The position numbers were made by a program, and so were the translations under genes. From Alphaproteobacteria bacterium (GTDB lineage: Bacteria > Pseudomonadota > Alphaproteobacteria > Rhizobiales > Xanthobacteraceae), in the NCBI GenBank assembly GCA_037200445.1, contig JBBCGH010000001.1, positions 558,001 through 622,000 on the forward strand: a DNA stretch of 64,000 nucleotides, read 5' to 3'. Below the pieces are notes generated by a model. The model did no database searches, was not told the DNA's origin, and saw only the letters and a program-made list of their open reading frames with translations. Shown here one piece after another: positions 45,125 through 55,048 of the stretch (position 1 is the first letter of the stretch; each line of letters begins with the position of its first letter).

Positions 45125-46111
45125 TCAGGTCAGCTTGAATTGCAGATCGCCGAGCTTCTCGATCGAGGTGACGACCGTGTCGCCGGGCTTGAGCCACGCC
45201 TGCTGGTCCTTGGGCTTGCCGAGGATGACGCCCTCGGGCGTGCCGGTGAAGATGATGTCCCCCGGCTTGAGCGTGAAGTAGCGCGACGTGTAGGCGACAA
45301 GCTGCTTGCAGTTGAACACCATGTCGGCGGTGCTGGATGACTGGCGCACTTCGCCATTCACGCGGCACTCGATCTTGAGATTGTCGCCGTCGGCGAGGTC
45401 CGAAGTCACGAGCCACGGCCCGATCGGTGCCGCGCCGTCCAGCGATTTGCCGAGCAGGGTCGATTGCGCCTGCAAGTCGCGCGCCGAGAAATCATTCCCG
45501 GTCGCGTAGCCGAAGATGTAATTCTGCGCGTCGGCCTCGCTGACGTTCTTCGCGGTCTTGCCGATCACGACCACCAGCTCGGCCTCGTAGTCGAACTTCT
45601 GTGCGTCCTCCTTCGACACCGCGATCGTGCCGCCGTGATTGTTGAGCGTGGTGTTGAACTTGGTAAAGAGTCGGGGCTCCTTGGGCAGCGGCGAGTTCGT
45701 CTCGGCAGCGTGCTTGCGATAGTTGAGCCCGACGCCGATGATCTTCTCCGGATGCGTGACGGCGGGGCCGAACGTTGCCTTGTCGAGCGCGACGAAATGG
45801 CTGTCCCTCGCGTTCTCGGCGAGGCGCTTCAGGCCCTCGATATTGCCGCGGCCCTCGAGCACGTCGGTGATCGTTGTGGGTGCGCCTTCCTTCAGGTCCT
45901 GCTCGGCTGCCACAACATCGAGCACGCCGCGCTGCGTACGCACGCCGAGCCCGTAACCGTTGGCGCGCTGCAGCGTCGCGAACACGAAGCCGCGCGCCAT
46001 CATCTGTGCGCCGGCAGCGCGTGACACGGTCGTCATGAACGGCACGCCGGCCGCGGCCGCCGTGGTCGCAACCGCACCGGTCTTCAGAAATGCCCTGCGA
46101 TCTTGCGTCAT
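45125..46111 (-). CDS. Tat-exported fumarylacetoacetate hydrolase-family protein (copy 2)
   Basis: This 328-residue paralog of the downstream gene shares motifs throughout: MTQDRRAFLKTGAVATTAAA (Tat signal), IGVGLNYRKHAAETNSPLP, KFDYEAELVVVIGK, GYATGNDFSARDLQ and IIFTGTPEGVILGKP. The ligand acids and the surrounding loops are kept in both copies, so both are probably active, but sequences around ARDLQ differ (SRSSQWML in copy 1, AQSTLL here), which could change specificity. Together they form a two-gene transcript ending at the terminator at 43.95 kb. Confidence 0.85.
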   Translation of the reverse strand: MTQDRRAFLKTGAVATTAAAAGVPFMTTVSRAAGAQMMARGFVFATLQRANGYGLGVRTQRGVLDVVAAEQDLKEGAPTTITDVLEGRGNIEGLKRLAENARDSHFVALDKATFGPAVTHPEKIIGVGLNYRKHAAETNSPLPKEPRLFTKFNTTLNNHGGTIAVSKEDAQKFDYEAELVVVIGKTAKNVSEADAQNYIFGYATGNDFSARDLQAQSTLLGKSLDGAAPIGPWLVTSDLADGDNLKIECRVNGEVRQSSSTADMVFNCKQLVAYTSRYFTLKPGDIIFTGTPEGVILGKPKDQQAWLKPGDTVVTSIEKLGDLQFKLT

Positions 46112-46207
46112 ATGGGGCCTCCCTCGTGCCGATCATCGTGGGCGTGATCGCGCAAGGGTAGGAGCCCGCTCCGCACCCAGCAACACGGCCGGCGAATGGC
46201 AGATGCG

Positions 46208-48058
46208 CTATTTCGCGGCAGCCACACTCTTGGCGGTACCCTTCGGCAAGCCCGAGCGCTGCTCGGCAGGTTTCTCGGCCCGCGTCAGGTTGAACGCGGT
46301 GTTGAGCAGGGCGACGTGCGAGAAGGCCTGCGGGAAATTGCCGAGCTGGCGCTTGGCGCGCGGGTCGTATTCTTCCGCCAGCAAGCCAAGGTCGTTGCAC
46401 AGGCCGATCAGGCGCCGAAACAGCTTTTCGGCGTCGTCACGGCGGCCGAGCAGCAGATAGGCGTCGGCGAGCCAGAAGCTGCAGGCGAGGAATGCGCCTT
46501 CGCCAGCCGGCAGCCCGTCCTTCGATTTCAACGAGTCGTAGCGCAACACCAGCCCGTCCACCACGAGATGGCGCTCGATTGCCTCGACGGTGCTGCGGTA
46601 GCGCGGATCGTCCGGCTTGAGAAAGCCGATCGGCGCGAGCAGCAAGAGGCTCGCGTCGAGATCGCGCGAGCCATAGGATCGCGTGAAAGTGTTGCGCCGC
46701 GCATTCCAGGCCTTGCGGCAAACCTGGTCGTGGATTTCGCCGCACAGTTTGCGCCAGCGTTTCACCTCACCCGGCAGGCCGAACATCTCGGCGCTCTTGA
46801 TCGCGCGATCGAACGCGACCCAGCACATCGCCTTGGAATAGGTGAAGTGCATCGGCCCGGTGCGCACCTCCCAGATGCCATGGTCCGGCTCCTTCCAGAT
46901 CGTTGCGAGGTGGCGCAGCAAGGCAATCTGCACGTCCCAGCCGGCCTCGCTTGCCGCAAGCCCGCCGCGGCGGCCTTGATGCAGCGTGTCCATCACCTCG
47001 CCGAACACATCGAGCTGAAGCTGTTCGTGCGCGGCATTGCCGATGCGCACCGGTGCGGAATTCTCGTAGCCCGGCAGCCAACTCACTTCCCACTCGGTCA
47101 GGCGCCGCTCGCCGGAGACGCCATACATCACGCCCATCTGCTCGGGACGCCCGGCGATCGCGCGTGTCAGCCAGTCGCGCCACGCCTGTGCTTCCTCGTA
47201 GTAGCCGGCGTTCATCCCGGCGAGAAGCGTGAGCGTCGCGTCGCGCAGCCAGCAGAAGCGGTAATCCCAGTTGCGGTTGCCGCCGATGCGCTCCGGCAGC
47301 GACGTCGTCGGCGCCGCCACGATGCCGCCGCTTGGCAGATAGGTCAGGGCCTTCAGGGTGATGAGCGAGCGCACGACGATATCACGCCATGGACCGTGGA
47401 CGCGGCCCTTGCGCGTCCATTCGCGCCAGAAGGCCTCCGTGTCGGCGAGCGCCGCATCCGCCGAGAACGCCGCCGGCGCGGGCAGGTGCGAGGGACCATA
47501 GCTCATCACGAACGGCACGCGATCCCCTTCGCCGACGCTGAACTCCCCAACCGTCGTCAAGTTCTCGCCGCGCAAGTGCACCGGGGTGCGCAGCACCACC
47601 ATGTCGGGCCCGGCGATCGCGCGCAGCGTGCCGTCGCCGAGTTTGCGCACCCACGGCACGGTCGCTCCATAGCCGAAGCGCAGGATCAGTTCGGCGCACA
47701 TGGTCACACGGCCGCGCTCGCCGATTACAATGCGCACGCAGTCGGGGTTTTTGCCGCGGATCGGCATGAAATCGAGCAGCGTGACCGCGCCCTCGTCGGT
47801 CTCGAAACGGGTTTCGAGGATCAGCGTGTCGGGGCGGTAGCGGCGCGACGTATGCGTGATCTTTCCGCGCGGCGCGATCTTGAAGCGGCCGTGCTCCGGA
47901 GTGCCGAGCAAAGCCGCGAAGCAGGCGTCCGAGTCAAAGCGGGGCCAGCACAACCAGTCGATCGAACCGTTCGCGCCGACGAGTGCGGCGCTTTCGCAGT
48001 CGCCGATCAGCGCGTAGTCCTCGATGCGGGTCGATTTGGATTTATTTTTCCGCGGCAT
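46208..48058 (-). CDS. Glycoside hydrolase family 15 protein (glucoamylase/trehalase-like)
   Basis: This 616-residue protein has the bacterial GH15 architecture: an N-terminal beta-sandwich (IEDYALIGDCESAALVG, GSIDWLCWPRFDSDACFAAL) and an (alpha/alpha)6 barrel with GGNRNWDYRFCWLRDA and a catalytic Glu region TEWEVSWLPGYENSAPVRIG. There is no signal peptide, so it is cytosolic. Activities in this group include glucan 1,4-alpha-glucosidase and trehalase. It follows glucose dehydrogenase by 21 bases, so it may supply glucose to that enzyme. Confidence 0.88.
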   Translation of the reverse strand: MPRKNKSKSTRIEDYALIGDCESAALVGANGSIDWLCWPRFDSDACFAALLGTPEHGRFKIAPRGKITHTSRRYRPDTLILETRFETDEGAVTLLDFMPIRGKNPDCVRIVIGERGRVTMCAELILRFGYGATVPWVRKLGDGTLRAIAGPDMVVLRTPVHLRGENLTTVGEFSVGEGDRVPFVMSYGPSHLPAPAAFSADAALADTEAFWREWTRKGRVHGPWRDIVVRSLITLKALTYLPSGGIVAAPTTSLPERIGGNRNWDYRFCWLRDATLTLLAGMNAGYYEEAQAWRDWLTRAIAGRPEQMGVMYGVSGERRLTEWEVSWLPGYENSAPVRIGNAAHEQLQLDVFGEVMDTLHQGRRGGLAASEAGWDVQIALLRHLATIWKEPDHGIWEVRTGPMHFTYSKAMCWVAFDRAIKSAEMFGLPGEVKRWRKLCGEIHDQVCRKAWNARRNTFTRSYGSRDLDASLLLLAPIGFLKPDDPRYRSTVEAIERHLVVDGLVLRYDSLKSKDGLPAGEGAFLACSFWLADAYLLLGRRDDAEKLFRRLIGLCNDLGLLAEEYDPRAKRQLGNFPQAFSHVALLNTAFNLTRAEKPAEQRSGLPKGTAKSVAAAK

Positions 48059-48086
48059 GATCTTCGTCCGAGCCCGGGATCATGCC
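48054..48086. repeat. Palindromic repeat, family E (copy 1)
   Basis: GGCATGATC...CCGAGCCCGGGATCATGCC. It covers the GH15 start codon and the last codons of the glucose dehydrogenase gene. It is related to the copies at 49.2 and 51.9 kb (CATGATC, TCCGA, GGGATCATG core). Confidence 0.6.
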
Positions 48087-49120
48087 TGCGTGAACTCGAT
48101 GACGACCTTGATGTCGCCCGGCTTGTGCTCGAAGGCTTCGGCAAAGCGCGTGAGCGGAACGCGCCGTGTGATCAGGCGCGCGAGCCAGCTTCGATCGGCG
48201 CGCGCGAGCGCATCCGCCGCCATCGCGTAATGACGGCGATTGGCATTCACGGTGCCGAACACGGTGCCGTTGTTGAGCACCATGGTGCGGTTGAACTGGC
48301 CCATGTTGAACTTGGCCTGATGTGACGGGCCGACACCGGCAAGGCAGATCACGCAGTCGGGCGCCACATGCGAGAGCAGCGCCTCGATAACGGCGGGCGC
48401 GCCGGTGCATTCGATCACGATGTCGGGTGCGAGTTTTGTCAGCGCCGCGAGATCGCCCGAATGGTATGTGGCGCCGAGGTCCTTCACGAGGGCGGGCTTT
48501 GGTCCGCTCGCGTTGCGATCGTAGACATGCACCTCGCAGCCGCGCTGCACGCCGAGCATCGCTGCGAGCAGTCCGATCGGTCCGGCGCCGGTCACGAGCG
48601 CGCGGCGCGGCGGCGCATCGAGGCGCCACACGCGATCGATGTGGTCCCAGGCTTTCGCCACCACACTGGTCGGTTCGAGCAACACCGCGTGGATGCCGAG
48701 CGCAGGGTCGACCTTCACGGCGAACTCCGGCGCAATGCGCCAGCGTTCGGCACCGAAACCGTTCAGTCCCTTGATGCCATGCTCGGTGTAAAGCCCATTG
48801 CGGCACATGTCCCATTGGCCGGCTGCGCAGGCCGGGCAGGGGACCGGATCAGGTGCGCGCACGATGCCGACGATGTGATCGCCCTTCGCGAAGCCGTCGC
48901 ACGTCTCGATCACGCGTCCGAGCGACTCATGGCCGAGGATCAATCGTTCGTGACCGCGCGGCGCTTCCCCGTAGTCGCCCTCGATGATTTCGCGGTCCGT
49001 GCCGCAGACGCCCAGCGCGATCGCCTCGACCAAGAGCGCGCCTTCCGAGGCGGGCGGCTCCGGCACCTCGCACAGTTCGACGGAATCCGGTTTTGGCGGA
49101 CGTACGGTGATGGCGCGCAA
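48080..49120 (-). CDS. Glucose 1-dehydrogenase-like zinc alcohol dehydrogenase
   Basis: This 346-residue medium-chain dehydrogenase has ALGVCGTDREIIEGDYG with catalytic-zinc Cys, GHESLGRVIETCDGF, the structural-zinc Cys set in CPACAAGQWDMC, and the Rossmann loop GAGPIGLLAAMLGVQRG followed by VYDRN. The pattern and C-terminal domain match archaeal/bacterial glucose 1-dehydrogenase (NAD(P)+; glucose to gluconolactone). The start is a TTG at 49120 (LRAITVRPPKPDSVELCEV), since no ATG precedes the conserved N-terminus and a repeat lies further upstream. Probable operon with the GH15 gene. Confidence 0.82.
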   Translation of the reverse strand: MRAITVRPPKPDSVELCEVPEPPASEGALLVEAIALGVCGTDREIIEGDYGEAPRGHERLILGHESLGRVIETCDGFAKGDHIVGIVRAPDPVPCPACAAGQWDMCRNGLYTEHGIKGLNGFGAERWRIAPEFAVKVDPALGIHAVLLEPTSVVAKAWDHIDRVWRLDAPPRRALVTGAGPIGLLAAMLGVQRGCEVHVYDRNASGPKPALVKDLGATYHSGDLAALTKLAPDIVIECTGAPAVIEALLSHVAPDCVICLAGVGPSHQAKFNMGQFNRTMVLNNGTVFGTVNANRRHYAMAADALARADRSWLARLITRRVPLTRFAEAFEHKPGDIKVVIEFTQA

Positions 49121-49192
49121 GGGAGATCCCTGGAAGGTCAGCCGCCCAAGGATTCGACGCGCGGGGCGCCAAAAAGTTCCCAATTCGACATG

Positions 49193-49241
49193 GCGCGTGA
49201 TCTCATCCGAAAACTGGTGCCCACTTTTCGGGATCACGCGC
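49193..49241. repeat. Palindromic repeat, family E (copy 2)
   Basis: GCGCGTGATC...CATCCGAAAACTGGTGCCCA...TTTTCGGGATCACGCGC: outer arms GCGCGTGATC/GATCACGCGC are perfect, inner arms CCGAAAA/TTTTCGG also. It lies between proB and glucose dehydrogenase. Confidence 0.75.
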
Positions 49242-49244
49242 AGG

Positions 49245-50372
49245 CTACGCGTGGCCCAGCACCAGGTCGTCGCGGTGAACCATCTCGGCGCGGCCTTCGA
49301 TGCCGAGAACGAGCAGGACCTCGCTTGAGGATTTACCGCGGATCTTCTCCGCGTCTTCGGCGTCATACGCGACAAGTCCGCGGCCGATCTCGTGGCCGTC
49401 GGGGCCGCGCACGATCACGGCATCGCCGCGCGCGAAGGTGCCGTCTACACGGGTAACACCGACCGGAAGCAGACTATTCCCGCGCTTGAGCGCCGCGACG
49501 GCACCGGCATCGATCGTGAGCGTACCCTTCGGTTCGAGCGAGCCCGCGATCCACTTCTTGCGCGCCGTGACGGGATTGGCGGGCGTGAGAAACCAGGTGC
49601 AGGTATTGCTACCAATCGCGCGAAGCGCGTGCAGGACGCGCCCGGACGCGATCACCATGTGGATGCCGCCGGTCGTCGCGATCTTGCCGGCTTCGATCTT
49701 GGTCTGCATGCCGCCGCGCGAGAGCTCCGACCCGGATGCACCCGCCATCGCCTCGATCTCCGGCGTGATGCGCTCGACCAGCGGGATCAGCTTCGCGTTC
49801 GCGCCGTGCTGTGGCGGCGCGTCGTACAGGCCGTCGACATCCGAGAGCAGCACCAGCAGGTCGGCGCTCGCCATGGTGGCGACGCGTGCGGCGAGCCGGT
49901 CGTTGTCGCCATAACGGATCTCGTTGGTGGCCACCGTGTCGTTCTCGTTGATGACCGGCACGCTGCGCCATTCGAGCAGCTTGGCGATAGTGGAGCGCGC
50001 ATTGAGATAGCGGCGCCGCTCCTCGGTGTCGCTCAGCGTCAGGAGAATCTGTCCTGCCGAGATGCCGTGCCGGCCGAGCGCCTCCGACCAGGTGCGCGCC
50101 AGCGCAATTTGTCCGACCGCTGCGGCGGCCTGCGAATCCTCGAGCTTGAGCGCGCCGCGCGGCAGCCTGAGCACGGCGCGGCCAAGCGCGATCGCGCCGG
50201 ACGACACCACCAGGATGTCTCGCTTCTCGTTGTGGAGCTGCGCGATGTCCTCGGCGAGCGAGGCAAGCCACTCTTCATGCACGCGGCCGGCTGCGCTGTC
50301 GACCAGGAGCGATGAGCCGACCTTGATGACGATGCGGTGGAAGTCGGTGAGACGAGGCGTTTTGGCAGCCAT
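49245..50372 (-). CDS. proB: Glutamate 5-kinase
   Basis: This 375-residue enzyme phosphorylates glutamate for proline synthesis. The amino-acid kinase domain starts [18 protein letters not shown], with [46 protein letters not shown] and [15 protein letters not shown]; the C-terminal PUA domain is about residues 280-370. proA, usually next to it, is 39 kb away in the window, and the gene upstream on this strand is now obgE across an inserted chemoreceptor. Confidence 0.95.
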   Translation of the reverse strand: MAAKTPRLTDFHRIVIKVGSSLLVDSAAGRVHEEWLASLAEDIAQLHNEKRDILVVSSGAIALGRAVLRLPRGALKLEDSQAAAAVGQIALARTWSEALGRHGISAGQILLTLSDTEERRRYLNARSTIAKLLEWRSVPVINENDTVATNEIRYGDNDRLAARVATMASADLLVLLSDVDGLYDAPPQHGANAKLIPLVERITPEIEAMAGASGSELSRGGMQTKIEAGKIATTGGIHMVIASGRVLHALRAIGSNTCTWFLTPANPVTARKKWIAGSLEPKGTLTIDAGAVAALKRGNSLLPVGVTRVDGTFARGDAVIVRGPDGHEIGRGLVAYDAEDAEKIRGKSSSEVLLVLGIEGRAEMVHRDDLVLGHA

Positions 50373-50481
50373 GACTTCGTTTACAGGAGCGCGGCAGGGC
50401 AGGGGCGACCGATGCCGTCATGGTTAAAAGTTTGTCAATTCCAGTTGCCTATAAGCCGTTCAATTGGCGAAAGGAAACCCG

Positions 50482-51876
50482 GTGGCTCTTCCCGCTCCCT
50501 ATCGGCTTCGTCTCAACACCAACTACATCGACGCCGCGGTGGAGGCGCTAAAGCCTGAGATATTACAGATACTTGGGCCGTATCTCGGGGCGACCATCGA
50601 CGCCCATCTCGACCGCACCATCAAATATGTGCCGGCCTACGCCGAGATGGTCAAAGCGAATCGTGCCGAGCTGAAGCAGTCCATCATCGACTACACGGTG
50701 AAGCTGTTCAAAAACCCGTTCGATGAGGCCTGGGTCGCGGACGCCGAAGCACGCGCCGCGTTCGAGATGCGCATCGGCTACGACATGCGCAGCCGTCCGG
50801 TTGTGAACCAGCGCATCCTGTCCGATCTGATGCAGTTGCTCGCGAAGCGGCATTGCTTCTCGGCCGCGAAGGTGGCACGGCTCGCCGACGCCGCACTGCA
50901 CATTCTGGCGATCGACAGTGCGAACGCGGTCTATTGCCATACCAATATCGCTGCCGGTTCGGCGAAGCAGCGCACCGATGAGCTCAATCGCGCGATCGGC
51001 TCCTTTGATGAATCGATCCACTGCGTACGCGATGCGATGAGTCACGTCGCGAAGACATTGGGCGAGACCTCGAACCAGCTCACAAGCCTTGCCGAGACCG
51101 CGAGCGGACAGACCGTCACCGCGAGCGAAGCCGCAACTTCGGCCGCGAGCCATGTCACGACGACTGCGGCCTCGACCGAGGAGCTCTCCGCTTCCATCGC
51201 CGACATCTATCGGCAGGCGAAGTCGAGTGAAGGCATGGCGCGGCAGGCCGTCGAGCAGGCCGAGAAGAGCAACGTTACGATCCAGTCGCTTTCGCAGGCG
51301 GTGGAAACCATCGGCTCGGTGGTCAACCTGATTTCCAACATCGCCGAGCAGACGAACCTGCTGGCGCTGAACGCCACCATCGAGGCGGCGCGCGCGGGCG
51401 AAACCGGCAAGGGCTTCGCCGTCGTTGCCGGGGAAGTGAAATCGCTTGCGACGCAAACCTCGAAGGCGACCGACGAGATCGGCCGCCACATCGCTATGAT
51501 TCAGGACACGACACGGCGTTCGGTCGAGGAAATCGCGAGCGCCCGCGGCATCGTGGCGGACATCGCGAGGATCGCCGAGACTGTCGCCGCCGCGGTCGAC
51601 GAACAATCGAGCGCGACCGCAAGCATCGCGCGCAGCGCGAGTTCTGCCGCCGCCAATGCCGCGACGGTCGCCGACGCACTGAAGATGGTCGAGGAGACGA
51701 TCAGGCGCACGCAGGGCGCGGCGAGGTCGGTGCTGGAGCTGTCCGGCGATCTTAATGCGCGGCAAGGCGAACTCGATGCGGCGGTCGAAGCCTTGTTCGC
51801 GACCGCCCGAAAGGAAGAGAGCGAGGCGAAAGGTTTCGCGGACCTCAACAACGGTGGCGCGCGCAAGTCGGCGTAG
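50482..51876 (+). CDS. Soluble globin-type methyl-accepting chemotaxis protein
   Basis: This 464-residue cytosolic receptor has no membrane helix. Residues 1 to about 165 resemble the sensor-globin (protoglobin) domain of HemAT-like receptors ([39 protein letters not shown]). The signalling domain has the hairpin tip [20 protein letters not shown] and [20 protein letters not shown], which contacts CheA/CheW. In the usual HxRIG motif the heme-ligating His is replaced (EMRIG), so heme binding is doubtful. The GTG start at 50482 is preceded by AAAGGA. It is inserted between proB and obgE on the opposite strand. Confidence 0.85.
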   Translation: MALPAPYRLRLNTNYIDAAVEALKPEILQILGPYLGATIDAHLDRTIKYVPAYAEMVKANRAELKQSIIDYTVKLFKNPFDEAWVADAEARAAFEMRIGYDMRSRPVVNQRILSDLMQLLAKRHCFSAAKVARLADAALHILAIDSANAVYCHTNIAAGSAKQRTDELNRAIGSFDESIHCVRDAMSHVAKTLGETSNQLTSLAETASGQTVTASEAATSAASHVTTTAASTEELSASIADIYRQAKSSEGMARQAVEQAEKSNVTIQSLSQAVETIGSVVNLISNIAEQTNLLALNATIEAARAGETGKGFAVVAGEVKSLATQTSKATDEIGRHIAMIQDTTRRSVEEIASARGIVADIARIAETVAAAVDEQSSATASIARSASSAAANAATVADALKMVEETIRRTQGAARSVLELSGDLNARQGELDAAVEALFATARKEESEAKGFADLNNGGARKSA

Positions 51877-51886
51877 CTTCTCATTC

Positions 51887-51958
51887 GAGCATGATCTTGT
51901 CCGAAAACCGGTTCCCATCCCCGATCGGGGTCGAGGACATGCTTTTCGGGATCATGCT

Positions 51959-51959
<1 letters not shown>
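51887..51959. repeat. Palindromic repeat, family E (copy 3)
   Basis: GAGCATGATC...TTGTCCGAAAACCGG...TTTTCGGGATCATGCTC: arms GAGCATGATC/GATCATGCTC and CCGAAAA/TTTTCGG, with CCCCGATCGGGG in the middle. It lies between the convergent chemoreceptor and obgE genes and touches the obgE stop. Confidence 0.8.
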
Positions 51960-53014
<1,055 letters not shown>

Positions 53015-53113
53015 TCATGAGTCAGAGCTTTTTTGAGCAGGCGCATGTCCGGGAATAAATCTGCGGCTCGCCCGATCTGTTCGGTGAAGCAGTCAGGCTT
53101 CCTGGAGACGGAT

Positions 53114-54052
53114 ATGAGCACCGACCATCACGATCACAATGGCGTCAACCGCCGCAAGGTTCTCGAATGCATGACCTGGGCCGGGACCGGCGTCCTCTGG
53201 ACGGTCGCCGGCGGCGTGCCCCGATCGCTCGGCATTGTCAACGAAGCGATGGCGCAAGCCGCAGGCCCGCTCACCTTCCTGCAGATCAGCGACAGCCACA
53301 TGGGGTTCGACAAGCCGGCGAACCCCCACGTCAATGGCACGCTCGAAGAAGCGATCGGCAAGATCAAGGCAATGCCGGCGAAGCCCTCCTTCATGATCCA
53401 CACCGGCGACATCACGCACTTGTCGAAGCCGGCGGAATTCGACGATGCCGAGAAGATCATCTCGCAGGCGAAGCTCGACGTGCACTACGTGCCGGGCGAA
53501 CACGATATCATCGACGACGAGGTGAAACTTTATCGCGAACGCTATGGCCGCGGCACGCGCGGGACCGGCTGGTACTCGTTCGACGCCGGCGGGGCGCACT
53601 TCATCGGCCTGGTCAACGTCGCGAACCTGAAAGCCGGCGGCCTCGGTGCGCTGGGCGACGAGCAACTTGCCTGGCTCGAAGACGATCTGAAGGGCAAGTC
53701 ATCCTCGACGCCGATCGTGGCGTTCGCGCACATTCCACTCTGGGCGGTCTACCCGACCTGGGGCTGGGGCACCGAAGATTCGGGCCGCGCGCTCGAGCTG
53801 ATGAAGGGGTTCGGCTCGGTGACGGTGCTCAACGGGCACATCCACCAGGTGATGCAGAAGGTCGAGGGCAATGTCGCCTTCCACACGGCACGCTCGACCG
53901 CGTTCCCGCAGCCCGCGCCGGGTACGGCGCCGTCGCCAGGCCCGATGAAAGTCGCGGACGACAAGCTGCGAACCCTGCTCGGCGTCGCGAGCGTCACCTT
54001 CAAGCAGGGTGAACAGCGCCTCGCGATCATCGATCAGCCGCTGCAGGGTTGA
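53114..54052 (+). CDS. Tat-exported metallophosphoesterase
   Basis: This 312-residue calcineurin-like phosphoesterase has the dinuclear metal motifs QISDSHMGF (DxH), IHTGDITHLS (GD), VPGEHDIID (where the classical motif is GNHD), FAHIPLW (H) and LNGHIHQVMQ (GHxH). The N-terminus MSTDHHDHNGVNRRKVLECM with the following hydrophobic stretch is a Tat signal. GGAGACGGAT precedes the ATG. It starts a four-gene set with a cupredoxin, an ECF sigma factor and an anti-sigma factor (spacings 11, 67 and -1 bases). Substrate unknown. Confidence 0.88.
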   Translation: MSTDHHDHNGVNRRKVLECMTWAGTGVLWTVAGGVPRSLGIVNEAMAQAAGPLTFLQISDSHMGFDKPANPHVNGTLEEAIGKIKAMPAKPSFMIHTGDITHLSKPAEFDDAEKIISQAKLDVHYVPGEHDIIDDEVKLYRERYGRGTRGTGWYSFDAGGAHFIGLVNVANLKAGGLGALGDEQLAWLEDDLKGKSSSTPIVAFAHIPLWAVYPTWGWGTEDSGRALELMKGFGSVTVLNGHIHQVMQKVEGNVAFHTARSTAFPQPAPGTAPSPGPMKVADDKLRTLLGVASVTFKQGEQRLAIIDQPLQG

Positions 54053-54063
54053 GGTCAGGTCGC

Positions 54064-54432
54064 ATGAAATCGAGCAACGCCCCGGCCTCGCGGCGTATTG
54101 CCGGGAGATTGAGTGCCGCTCTTCTGGCGGCACTCCTTCTGGCCCCGGCGGACGGCATGGCCGCGGAGGCGACCGTCAAGATCGACAACTTCACGTTCGA
54201 TCCTCCTCGCCTGACTGTGAAGGCCGGGACCACAGTGACGTGGTACAACGAGGACGATATCCCGCATACGGTTGCGGCAAGCGGAAAGCAGTTCAGGTCG
54301 AAGACGCTCGATACCGACGGCAAGTTCACGTTCACGTTCACGACGCCCGGCTCGTATGAGTACTTCTGCTCGCTGCATCCGCACATGACCGGCGTGATTG
54401 TCGTCGAGGCGGCGACCGGGAGTACGCAGTGA
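54064..54432 (+). CDS. Exported cupredoxin (plastocyanin/pseudoazurin-like)
   Basis: This 122-residue protein has a signal peptide (RRIAGRLSAALLAALLLAPA, cleavage after MAA) and a single type-1 copper domain. Ligands are visible: His in DDIPHTVAAS, Cys in YFCSLHPHMTG, and the His and Met of that loop. It carries electrons in the periplasm or stores copper there. It sits between the phosphoesterase and the sigma factor. Confidence 0.88.
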   Translation: MKSSNAPASRRIAGRLSAALLAALLLAPADGMAAEATVKIDNFTFDPPRLTVKAGTTVTWYNEDDIPHTVAASGKQFRSKTLDTDGKFTFTFTTPGSYEYFCSLHPHMTGVIVVEAATGSTQ

Positions 54433-54499
54433 GACCGGCCTCGTGAACCACCCTGTCGCGCGCGAACCGGGCCTCGGTACGGGCACGTTCAGGCAAGAG

Positions 54500-55048
54500 A
54501 TGGCAGGCGTGACCGCAGACCGGGCGCAGCGCTTTCGCGACACCGCGCTGCCGCACCTCGATGCCGTCTACACGCTCGCCCGCTATCTGCTCGGCAACGC
54601 GAATGACGCCGAGGACGCCGTGCAGGAATGCTGCCTGCGCGCGTTCCGGCATTTCGAGACGTTCCGCGGCGGCGCAATCAAGCCGTGGCTGCTGGCGATT
54701 CTGCGCAATGTGTGCCGGGCCGAATACGCGCGACGCTCGGGTACTGTTGTCGGTCTCGGCGAGTCTGATGAACGGTCAGAGAATGCAGCGCCCCTGTGGA
54801 ACGAAGCGCGCGAGGCGCCGGACGCTGCCGCCTTGGCGCGGCTCGACGCAGAGACGATGCAGGGGTTGATCGCGAAACTGCCGGCGGCGTTCCGCGAAGT
54901 GATCGTGCTGCGCGAAATCAACGATCTGAGCTACCGCGAGATCGCCCAGGTGATCGACGCGCCGATTGGCACCGTGATGTCGCGGCTTGCCCGCGCTCGC
55001 GCGCTGCTGCGCGAAGGCTGGCTTGCGGCCGAGAAAGGGTCCGCCTGA
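54500..55048 (+). CDS. ECF-family RNA polymerase sigma factor
   Basis: This 182-residue protein has region 2 (VYTLARYLLGNANDAEDAVQ, CLRAFRHFETFRGGAIKPWL) and region 4 HTH (LPAAFREVIVLREINDLSYR, EIAQVIDAPIGTVMSRL). The ATG at 54500 after AGGCAAGAG gives the usual ECF length; GTG at 54443 would add 19 residues. Its stop overlaps the anti-sigma start (TGATG). It probably controls its own cluster. Confidence 0.9.
   Translation: MAGVTADRAQRFRDTALPHLDAVYTLARYLLGNANDAEDAVQECCLRAFRHFETFRGGAIKPWLLAILRNVCRAEYARRSGTVVGLGESDERSENAAPLWNEAREAPDAAALARLDAETMQGLIAKLPAAFREVIVLREINDLSYREIAQVIDAPIGTVMSRLARARALLREGWLAAEKGSA

Noticed and set aside
53481-53520. GEHD instead of GNHD in the metallophosphoesterase as a sign of inactivation
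   Set aside because: All other metal ligands are present, and I believe the GEHD form is usual in this Tat-exported subfamily.
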